A stretch of 64,000 bases of DNA. Source: Paenibacillus qinlingensis (GTDB lineage Bacteria > Bacillota > Bacilli > Paenibacillales > NBRC-103111). Shown one piece after another: positions 41,596-48,721 of this stretch (the first letter of the stretch is position 1; each line of letters begins with the position of its first letter). The notes under the pieces were generated by a model. The model ran no database searches, was not told the DNA's origin, and saw nothing but the letters and a program-made list of their open reading frames with translations. The stretch spans positions 558,001 to 622,000 of the forward strand of contig NZ_JABMKY010000002.1 in the NCBI RefSeq assembly GCF_013204845.1. The letters run 5' to 3'. The translations under genes and the position numbers were made by a program.

Positions 41596-42695
41596 ATGTG
41601 TTGTCTCCTTATTGTAGATTGTTCCTCTTCGCGGTTACCGCCATAATAATAAGGTTGAGCCGTTACGGGTAACGGTTTCACCACCACATAAGAGGGGTTA
41701 TTTTTTTGTAACCGCAGCGCTGTAATAACCTCTTTCAGTGCCGCCCATAAGCTCGTGCGTGGGGCCGGGCAATCCCCCTTCATCTCTTGATGCAGTCTAG
41801 GCAAGGCATGGTAGGGTACCATGGGATACATATGATGCTCGGTATGATAGTTCATGTTCCAGTACAAAAATCGAAAGATCGGATTCATATGAATCGTACG
41901 TGTATTCAAACGGTGATCTAGTACATCTTCATAAAGTCCAAGGTGCTGTGTCATTCCAAAAAGAAGTACAAACAAGTTGCCATAGAAAGATGGCAAGACA
42001 ATAAACATGGCGGGAAGCAGGCTTCCCATATATAGACATGCCGCCGTGGTGGCAACGATGATCAGCATGTAGATGCGAGCTTCACGAAATACTTTTGGAA
42101 ACTCGGAAGCTGGAATATAATCCTTCTCCTGTATTTCCAATCGACCTATCGTGTGCAGCACAAATCGCTTAATCTCGATGGGTCCGCCATATAAATGAAA
42201 AATCTGCATGAGAATGATTTTCCAGATCGGTGGTCTCTCCATCAGAATTTCTGGGTCTCTGCCAACAATAATGGTATCCGTATGATGCCGTGCATGGCTC
42301 CAACGCCATGGTGTAGCTGAACGTAGTACGAAGAATGATGCAATCTGATACACCACATCGTTCATCCAAGGCGTCTTAAATGCTGTACCATGCCCGCATT
42401 CATGCCACCTCGAATCGCCTGGAGAAGCATAGATCACACCATAAACGAAAAATGCCGGCACAGCCCACCAAGTTCCCCATGATAAATACGCCAGATAACC
42501 AAATATCAGCAAGGCACCAAACCAGATTATGGTGTCCCGTATCGCAGGTCCATCCTTGCGTTTCATTAATTCTTTCATTTTTGTGCGGGGAATGGGGCTA
42601 GCATACCACTCTGCACTTGCTAAACCGCGTTCTTGCGCTCTAATGCTTTCCTGGCCGGTGATACTGTAATCTCTTTTCTGAACAACAATGGCCAC
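41592..42695 (-). CDS. Fatty-acid-desaturase-like di-iron enzyme (MocD-like)
   Basis: 367 aa membrane di-iron enzyme. Three histidine boxes are visible: HECGHGTAF (about residue 100), HARHHTD (about 135) and HTEHHMYP (about 280), with at least four hydrophobic segments. It may desaturate or hydroxylate a lipid or another hydrophobic substrate. The pairing with a Rieske ferredoxin is like MocD/MocE. GTG at 42695 has AAGGAGG seven bases upstream. Its promoter region contains two copies of the LacI-type operator, so the enzyme is probably made in response to a sugar. Confidence 0.9.
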   Translation of the reverse strand: MAIVVQKRDYSITGQESIRAQERGLASAEWYASPIPRTKMKELMKRKDGPAIRDTIIWFGALLIFGYLAYLSWGTWWAVPAFFVYGVIYASPGDSRWHECGHGTAFKTPWMNDVVYQIASFFVLRSATPWRWSHARHHTDTIIVGRDPEILMERPPIWKIILMQIFHLYGGPIEIKRFVLHTIGRLEIQEKDYIPASEFPKVFREARIYMLIIVATTAACLYMGSLLPAMFIVLPSFYGNLFVLLFGMTQHLGLYEDVLDHRLNTRTIHMNPIFRFLYWNMNYHTEHHMYPMVPYHALPRLHQEMKGDCPAPRTSLWAALKEVITALRLQKNNPSYVVVKPLPVTAQPYYYGGNREEEQSTIRRQHI

Positions 42696-42739
42696 ATTAA
42701 CGCCTCCTTTTTGGTTGGAACTGATTGGATTTTAATTCG

Positions 42740-42757
42740 TTCGTGCTCGGGCACGAA
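42740..42757. promoter_or_regulatory. LacI-type operator, downstream copy before the desaturase gene
   Basis: TTCGTGCTCGGGCACGAA is an 18-base palindrome with one central mismatch (seven perfect base pairs on each side). It lies 78 bases (centre to centre) from the second copy at 42818-42835, a spacing that would allow looping by a tetramer or two dimers. Confidence 0.75.
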
Positions 42758-42817
42758 AATGTCCAAAAAATAAAGCCACCATGGCTTTGTACGATTTGCC
42801 TTTGCTTGTTGCTCCAC

Positions 42818-42867
42818 CTCGTGCTCGGGCACAACTTTATTTTAAAACATCCTTCTCTACATTTCAA
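42818..42867 (-). promoter_or_regulatory. Promoter and overlapping LacI-type operator of the desaturase-Rieske operon
   Basis: On the minus strand TTGAAA (42862-42867) and TAAAAT (42839-42844) are exactly 17 bases apart. The operator GTTGTGCCCGAGCACGAG (42818-42835) follows the -10 box by three bases, over the transcription start, the classic position for a repressor. Confidence 0.75.
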
Positions 42868-42871
42868 GTAG

Positions 42872-42907
42872 AAAAAAGCCATGATTGGGGAATCCCCTCT
42901 CATGACT
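42872..42907 (-). terminator. Terminator of the ECF sigma factor gene
   Basis: AGTCATGA..GGGG pairs with CCCC..TCATGGC and is followed by T6 on the minus strand. It ends only a few bases before the desaturase promoter. Confidence 0.8.
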
Positions 42908-42951
42908 CTAATCAAAATCCTTGCCAACATGATCGAACAAACCTTGTGACC

Positions 42952-43830
42952 TTACAGTTCAGAATAAATGTGATGTAATTTATCTGGATTTCGGATGACA
43001 TAGAGATGGTTGGATTGTTGCCGACTCGCCGCAAGCTCAAACAGGACAACCATCAAAGGAGATTGATCCTTAACTAGAATCAACCCGGATTGTCCATTGA
43101 ACGTCACAGTCAACCACTCTCCCTCCAACGCTCCTTTGGGTTGAACACCTTCGAAGAAAGCAGCGATGCGCTCTTTTCCATAGATCGGATGAATGGGAGC
43201 ACTTGCCTTCCCGCCCCCATCTGAGACCATAACAGCATCTTCCATAAGTAGTTGTACGAAATCTTGGAAATCCCCCGTACCCACTGCGTGAAGAAACTTC
43301 TTGACCAGAGGTTCTGTTTCTCCCAATGAACGCTCATCTTCTTCATCTGATGAATCATTGATTTTACTCTTGGCGCGGCTATAAATTTTGCGGCAATTCG
43401 CTTCCGTTTTATGAAGCATGTCCGCAATTTCTTCATAATCATAACCGAGCACTTCTCTAAGCACGAAGACCGCACGCTCTACAGCTGACAGCTCTTGCAG
43501 CATTACTAGAAACGCATATGAAATCGTTTCATCCTGAACAAGTCTTCCCATCGGATCTTCGCGGGATGACGTCACTTGAGGCTCTGGAAGCCAAGTGCCT
43601 ATGTAGGTTTCTCTTTGCTTACTAGCTGAATTCAAGTAATTCAAGCACCGATTCGTGACCATTTTGACTAAATACGATTTCAAATTCGTTACATGTCCGG
43701 TGTCTGTCTTCTGCAGTGTAATAAACATGTCTTGCAACATATCTTCTGCATCGGATACAGAGCCTAACATGCGGTACGCAACTGAGAATAAAAGCTGTTT
43801 ATATGTCAGATAGACCGTTTCCAACTCCAT
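42952..43830 (-). CDS. ECF41-type RNA polymerase sigma factor (SigJ-like)
   Basis: 292 aa. Region 2 contains MLGSVSDAEDMLQDMF and region 4 contains VFVLREVLGYDYEEIADMLHKTEANCRK. The C-terminal third is a SnoaL-like domain. Motifs that define ECF41 are present: WLPEP in the linker, DGGGK in the SnoaL part and NPDKL close to the end. ECF41 factors are autoregulated through this extension and are normally next to a carboxymuconolactone decarboxylase, oxidoreductase or epimerase gene; none is adjacent here. ATG start. Confidence 0.93.
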   Translation of the reverse strand: MELETVYLTYKQLLFSVAYRMLGSVSDAEDMLQDMFITLQKTDTGHVTNLKSYLVKMVTNRCLNYLNSASKQRETYIGTWLPEPQVTSSREDPMGRLVQDETISYAFLVMLQELSAVERAVFVLREVLGYDYEEIADMLHKTEANCRKIYSRAKSKINDSSDEEDERSLGETEPLVKKFLHAVGTGDFQDFVQLLMEDAVMVSDGGGKASAPIHPIYGKERIAAFFEGVQPKGALEGEWLTVTFNGQSGLILVKDQSPLMVVLFELAASRQQSNHLYVIRNPDKLHHIYSEL

Positions 43831-43872
43831 TAGATGAAGCTCCTTTCCCCTTTGTAGTGTAACCGCAGGGAG

Positions 43873-44223
43873 CTAACACATACATATCATAAGTAAATTC
43901 CCATCGGGATCCTTAAAATTAAACCAGTGTCCATGCTCTATGCCTGTTACCAGCTCGACATTCTTTTCCTTCATATAGGCATAGGAGGCCTGAATATCTT
44001 TCGTATTGAGATGAAACACGGGTACCTTATAAATATGATCTTCAGCGAAAATCTTACTATCAAGCACGATGCTTGTCCCTTTCATTGGCAACACATACAA
44101 ATGCCCGTGATGAATCTCTCCATCATTGGTGATACCTAACAGATCACAATACCAATCACGTGATTTGACAATGTCTCTAACAGGGATAAAGACGGTACCA
44201 ATCTCGTTTTGAATGGGGTTCAT
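43873..44223 (-). CDS. VOC/glyoxalase-fold protein
   Basis: 116 aa single VOC module pair: VFIPVRDIVKSRDWYCDLLG at the N-terminus and HGHWFNFKDPDGNLLMICMC at the end, with the metal-site-like His and Glu positions partly kept. ATG start. It lies upstream of the sigma factor gene (42-base gap) and downstream of the GNAT-methyltransferase fusion, same strand. It might be the functional neighbour of the sigma factor, but that is inference. Confidence 0.8.
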   Translation of the reverse strand: MNPIQNEIGTVFIPVRDIVKSRDWYCDLLGITNDGEIHHGHLYVLPMKGTSIVLDSKIFAEDHIYKVPVFHLNTKDIQASYAYMKEKNVELVTGIEHGHWFNFKDPDGNLLMICMC

Positions 44224-44238
44224 AAAAGGAGGCTCCTC

Positions 44239-45471
44239 TTATTTTTTTCTTGCAACATACGTTAGACAATCTGTCTTCAGTAGGATCTGTCTACCATTGC
44301 GTTCTATGTTGAATGTCAATTTATTTAATGTTGTTAATAAAATGTCCCAACCTACATATTGTTCGTTCAATATTTCATATAAGTGTTCTGTCGTCAGATT
44401 AAGTTCAATGAGAGGTACTAATTCCTCCCCAGTTAACTTATCGATCTCTTGCAGATTCGAATTTACGATCAAACAATTAACCCCATTCACTTTTGTGCCT
44501 TGGGCCATGTTAGTCAGAACACGTTTGAAGGATTGCTCAGAGTCAACATGCTCGAGGGAAGAAACAGCAACGATGTAATCAAAGGTATTCAAAGGAATGT
44601 CATACTCCCCAATGTCGGAGAGGTGCGTTTCAATTTGACCACTAATACCGAATTGTTCACTGTATACCAGCAACTTGGTTAAGGCGGATTGCATAATGTC
44701 CACGCAAAGCACTTTACCCTCCCTGTGTTTCAGCGATTGTGCAATGGGTATACTATTTCGCCCAACTCCACTACCCAAATCCAGAACGTTTACTTTATCA
44801 TAACCGTCGAAATAAGATAAAGTATCCATAACCGTTTTCACTGGTTTTGATAACCATGAGCCTTCTTCAAACAACTTGTAGTTTTCGTAACAGGCCTCAT
44901 GATATTTTCTTTCTTCTTCTCTAATCTTCGTAATCCGCGAGTACGCCATCAACCAACAATCTCGCAGCTCTCCCTCGTGCATCTCCCGTGCAGGCAGTTC
45001 TTTCACTTTTGTAAATCCACATCGTTCATAGCAGCTAATCGCTCGAATATTCCACTGTTGCGGATCCATGACTACGCGGTCTGCCTTATGGACATTCATC
45101 AAATACTCCAGCATCGATCTTACTAGCTGTTTCCCAATCCCTTTATCCCAATAAGCTGTTTCACCTATGAATTGGTCTGTCCCATAGATCCTCTCAGTTG
45201 AATCCGAATAACCGTAAGCGAGACGTTCTTCTTCCTCTATCTCATAAAATTGAATATAGCCGATCGGCTGGTTCTCATATTCGATAAGGCACCTGACCAC
45301 AGAATCTTCTTCTTGATAAAAATGTTCATCCACCAAATGCGCATCGTGGGGGCAATCGCGGCCTCCATAATAAGTTAATACCAAGGGGTCATTCAGCCAG
45401 GAAACCAGCAGATTCTTGTCACTTTGTTCAAGTTCTCGAATCGTTAACCTATCTGTTTGGTAAACTAACAT
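44239..45471 (-). CDS. Bifunctional GNAT acetyltransferase-SAM methyltransferase fusion
   Basis: 410 aa in one uninterrupted frame. Residues 1-175 form a GNAT domain like aminoglycoside 6'-acetyltransferases (LTIRELEQSDKNLLVSWLNDP, IGYIQFYEI, YWDKGIGKQLV with the acetyl-CoA loop). Residues 190-410 form a class I methyltransferase with motif I VNVLDLGSGVGRNSI, VDIMQSAL and a post-motif FDYIVAVSSLEHVDS. ATG at 45471 has GGAG seven bases upstream; a TTG six codons earlier is poorly placed. Both halves keep their cofactor motifs. The substrate may be an antibiotic or a metabolite (inference). Confidence 0.85.
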   Translation of the reverse strand: MLVYQTDRLTIRELEQSDKNLLVSWLNDPLVLTYYGGRDCPHDAHLVDEHFYQEEDSVVRCLIEYENQPIGYIQFYEIEEEERLAYGYSDSTERIYGTDQFIGETAYWDKGIGKQLVRSMLEYLMNVHKADRVVMDPQQWNIRAISCYERCGFTKVKELPAREMHEGELRDCWLMAYSRITKIREEERKYHEACYENYKLFEEGSWLSKPVKTVMDTLSYFDGYDKVNVLDLGSGVGRNSIPIAQSLKHREGKVLCVDIMQSALTKLLVYSEQFGISGQIETHLSDIGEYDIPLNTFDYIVAVSSLEHVDSEQSFKRVLTNMAQGTKVNGVNCLIVNSNLQEIDKLTGEELVPLIELNLTTEHLYEILNEQYVGWDILLTTLNKLTFNIERNGRQILLKTDCLTYVARKK

Positions 45472-45575
45472 AACGAATCTCCTTTCCAATTCTTGCTATC
45501 TATGACTTCGACATTCGACTTCCATATTCTTTTTTTATTCAAAAAGGAAGTTTGTTTTTGCACAATCGTGAATTT

Positions 45576-45614
45576 TCGCAAGCTATTGCGATGCTTTTCA
45601 AAGCCGCCTATACT
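45576..45614 (+). promoter_or_regulatory. Promoter with overlapping inverted repeat before the histidine phosphatase gene
   Basis: TTGCGA (45586-45591) and TATACT (45609-45614) are 17 bases apart. TCGCAA-GCTA-TTGCGA (45576-45591) is a perfect inverted repeat covering the -35 box and may be an operator. Confidence 0.55.
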
Positions 45615-45647
45615 ACATTTATACAGAAGAGTGAATTGGAGGCCGTT

Positions 45648-46355
45648 ATGAAAATTTATATCATTCGACATGCTGAACCGGACTATCCCAATAACACAAT
45701 TACACCGCCTGGACATCTTGAAGCGCAAGCCTTAGCAACAAGACTTTCTGGAACGAAAATCGATCGAATCTACCATTCCCCTCTTGGCAGAGCGATTCAC
45801 ACGATGCAGTACACCGCTGATGCGATGGGCATTAAGCCCACTTTATTACCATGGACGGCTGAACTAGAGGGTTGGAACTTCCAGAACCCTTCGGGTAAAA
45901 CCGAAGTTATTTGGAATGCTGACAACTCGTGGATTCGTGAGCAACGTCCGTTTCCTTCCAGCGAGAACTGGCATCAACTGCCACCTTATGACAATCCTGC
46001 TTTTCATGACAAATATGAGGAAATTCGTCTCAACTCAGATCGTTTCTTTCAGGAAAACGGCTATCAACGTGAAGGAGGACGTTATCGCATTGTCGAGCCC
46101 AACCGTGATACCATCGCTGTGTTCTGCCATCTCGGCTTTGGTTTAGCTTGGCTGTCTCACCTCCTAGAGCTTCCCTTACCGATGGTATGGGCTGGGTTTT
46201 GGATTGCACCTAGCTCGGTTACAACGGTCGTCATGGAGGAACGTGCACATGGTTGGGCTGCTCCGCGATGCTACGGTGTTGGAGATGTCGGACATATCTA
46301 TCAAGCAGGACTCCCCCTCAGCCGTGCTGGTCTGGTTGCCGACAATATTGACTAA
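45648..46355 (+). CDS. Histidine phosphatase (phosphoglycerate-mutase-like) family protein
   Basis: 235 aa. The phospho-acceptor motif is YIIRHAEPD at the N-terminus, the arginine region is YHSPLGRAIHT, and the second His lies in VFCHLGFG. A large insert (about residues 75-140) separates them, which is longer than in the small phosphatases. ATG at 45648 with GGAGG five bases upstream; an upstream in-frame ATG lies before the promoter. The substrate is unknown. Divergent from the fusion gene. Confidence 0.88.
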   Translation: MKIYIIRHAEPDYPNNTITPPGHLEAQALATRLSGTKIDRIYHSPLGRAIHTMQYTADAMGIKPTLLPWTAELEGWNFQNPSGKTEVIWNADNSWIREQRPFPSSENWHQLPPYDNPAFHDKYEEIRLNSDRFFQENGYQREGGRYRIVEPNRDTIAVFCHLGFGLAWLSHLLELPLPMVWAGFWIAPSSVTTVVMEERAHGWAAPRCYGVGDVGHIYQAGLPLSRAGLVADNID

Positions 46356-46363
46356 AAAAACAC

Positions 46364-46413
46364 AAAAAAGGCTGTCTGAAAGCAGATATTTTCTACTTGT
46401 CGAACAGCCTTTT
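46364..46413. terminator. Bidirectional terminator
   Basis: AAAAAGGCTGT and ACAGCCTTTT flank a longer loop, between the histidine phosphatase gene and the convergent alpha-galactosidase-family gene. Confidence 0.75.
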
Positions 46414-46434
46414 CATATAAAGCGTGACGTAATA

Positions 46435-48606
46435 TCAGCGCCAACTTATTTCAATCACTACTTCCTGCTGGAAGTGGTCACACACAATTTCAAATACGTC
46501 ATTTCCTATCGAAATAATTGGCTGCTCTTCCCCATTGGCCAGCACTTGGGTTGGTATTCCATGCATGTGAAAAGCAAATCTGCCCCCCTCCCGAAGTCGA
46601 ATGATCTCACTTCCGTCCTTGCTCCATTGATTCATGATCGCATGCGGGGAGGCATATTTATTAATCAAACCTAATGGCGTTACTTTACCTTTGACCTCGA
46701 CGAGTAGAAACAACTTACACGACTCTGGCTGCATGTTAAAAGAGTAACTTTCCCCCGCTTCCAGTACCTTGCACGCTTGCGAGAAATGTTCGTAGAGAAC
46801 AACACGTTTATCCGTAAACGATGGGATATCTGAAGCTGATAAGCTACTTTCCAACGTTATACTTTCCTCCCCAATATGAAATGCGGCAATCAGGCCAGCT
46901 TCACCAGCATAATTCCATATTTTTAGCGGAATTGCATCACGGGTCGGATCTTTGGTCAAACAATCCCTCGTAGGAAGAGCAGTTCGTACACATCGTATTA
47001 ACTTTCCATCGTTATATATCAATGGCAGGAGCAATAAAGGATTGGTTTGACCCAACGGATCACTGATATAGACAGGTCCCCCACTAATTGCCCGAAGCAC
47101 AGCATTCTGCTGATCATCATGATTGATGGTCCAGAACATATCCCAATCTCCCCAGTAGAAGGAACCATGATAGTAGGAATTGTAAGCGTTCTGCAATGCA
47201 TGCTCACGAAAACCACTCTGACTTTTCGGCATAAAATCATCACTATTGCGCGACACCGCAGATTTCGGACGATGCCAAATGTTTTCTGCCGCCATTCCCA
47301 TACAGTTGATCATCGTAGAATTGAAATGCAGCGCTACCGAGGCTTCTATGGCTTGATGAGCAGCCGAGGCCGAAGCGCCGACAGAACGTTCAAATTGCAG
47401 GAAGTTATTAATCGCAGCTTGGCTGTCAACTTTGACGAAATCTACTCCTTGGCGTTCAAGATAACCATGCCAGGCGTGCCAGAAGCCGAAGCCTAAGGCT
47501 GGATCAGGATAAGGAATAAGACTGCCGTCTGCTGTTTGGTACAGGTAATTCCCAAGTGACTTCGCTAGTGTACTCTCCGGATGGATTCCTCCCCAATACC
47601 CGACGATCGTATGCCAGACACCGACCCACTTTACACCATACTGTTCTTTAAGCATGGATACCGTATGTGCGAGTCCCTCTGGAAATTTGTCGCTATTAGC
47701 ATCGAAACCCTGCAGCTTCCCGTCCGTAATTGTGGACCAGCCGTCATCTATCATCATCCAACGAACAGGCAGACCTAGATCATTGAACTCCTTAGCTTTG
47801 GCCACTACCCCTTGCTCATCCACCTTTTGATAAAAGGCATCCCAGCTACACCACCCCAAGTAATCCAGAACTTCTGGATACGTTTTGCGCTCACGTGGAA
47901 GGACTGGATAATTCAGCTCCTTCAAAGCAGTATCAGTTGTTCGATCTGCCAATGTGTATGGATCGTCACCCATGCCAAGCACGAACGCAAGTGCGTCTTC
48001 ACGCTGTAAACCTCCTTGAAAGGATGACAGGATCACAGAAAAGCCCTGTCCATCTGTCCCACCCCCACCTTTAAGATCGGTTCGGCACATCGGCCCACTC
48101 ACAGGCAGCAGGTGGTAGTAAGTTGAATCCGACTGCCATAGCAGGGATATGGTATGCGTTGGAAGCTTTATCAAATCTGGATCGAAATGTGGCCGAGTCC
48201 ACCAGTCGTTATGTTGGTAATTCGCCAGTAAACTGTGAATGCCCTCAATCTCATCCACTGTAATAGCAATACTCTCTTTAGCCGCAAATGATTTCCTTCG
48301 CATGAAGGGATTCTCACAAGCAATCTTGCCTTCTACGAATCCAAGAACGACATCACCGTAGTTCCTCAGTTTTAAAGCCACAGATACGACAGTATCGTTA
48401 TGAAAGTGTAACGTAAATTCATCATAAGTCCCTAGGTTGTTGACACCATTTATCTGATCACTGGATTGATAGAGTAATTTCTTAGGTGCTTCACCCTCCA
48501 GAGATACGGTTATGCCCAAGCCTTTCAACACTGGTTTGTCAGAAGTCACTTCTAATACTTCCCGAAGAGCAGCTATGAATAATGTCGTATCCTTATACCT
48601 AAACAT
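46435..48606 (-). CDS. GH36 alpha-galactosidase/raffinose-synthase (Sip1) family protein
   Basis: 723 aa. The barrel core contains LGWCSWDAFY, VRWMMIDDGW, FVKVDSQ with the catalytic nucleophile Asp, CMGMAAENIWH and SRNSDDFMP, carrying the likely acid/base Asp, as in the Sip1/raffinose-synthase branch of GH36. A beta-rich C-terminal part follows. No signal peptide, so it acts inside the cell on imported galactosides. ATG with AGGATG upstream. Hydrolysis versus galactosyl transfer cannot be told from sequence alone. Confidence 0.92.
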   Translation of the reverse strand: MFRYKDTTLFIAALREVLEVTSDKPVLKGLGITVSLEGEAPKKLLYQSSDQINGVNNLGTYDEFTLHFHNDTVVSVALKLRNYGDVVLGFVEGKIACENPFMRRKSFAAKESIAITVDEIEGIHSLLANYQHNDWWTRPHFDPDLIKLPTHTISLLWQSDSTYYHLLPVSGPMCRTDLKGGGGTDGQGFSVILSSFQGGLQREDALAFVLGMGDDPYTLADRTTDTALKELNYPVLPRERKTYPEVLDYLGWCSWDAFYQKVDEQGVVAKAKEFNDLGLPVRWMMIDDGWSTITDGKLQGFDANSDKFPEGLAHTVSMLKEQYGVKWVGVWHTIVGYWGGIHPESTLAKSLGNYLYQTADGSLIPYPDPALGFGFWHAWHGYLERQGVDFVKVDSQAAINNFLQFERSVGASASAAHQAIEASVALHFNSTMINCMGMAAENIWHRPKSAVSRNSDDFMPKSQSGFREHALQNAYNSYYHGSFYWGDWDMFWTINHDDQQNAVLRAISGGPVYISDPLGQTNPLLLLPLIYNDGKLIRCVRTALPTRDCLTKDPTRDAIPLKIWNYAGEAGLIAAFHIGEESITLESSLSASDIPSFTDKRVVLYEHFSQACKVLEAGESYSFNMQPESCKLFLLVEVKGKVTPLGLINKYASPHAIMNQWSKDGSEIIRLREGGRFAFHMHGIPTQVLANGEEQPIISIGNDVFEIVCDHFQQEVVIEISWR

Positions 48607-48669
48607 CGTTGTTCACATCCTGATTTTTTTTCCATAATTGTTAGTATTAATCAATCCCATTAATTGTTG

Positions 48670-48713
48670 AATGGCGTAGGCAGAGGTTTACTCTTCGCCC
48701 TGCCTACGCCATT
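48670..48713 (-). terminator. Hairpin after the surface-protein operon
   Basis: AATGGCGTAGGCAG and CTGCCTACGCCATT form a perfect 14-bp stem with a 16-base loop, nine bases after the beta-helix gene stop. No clear T-run follows. Confidence 0.65.
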
Positions 48714-48721
48714 CCGATTCC

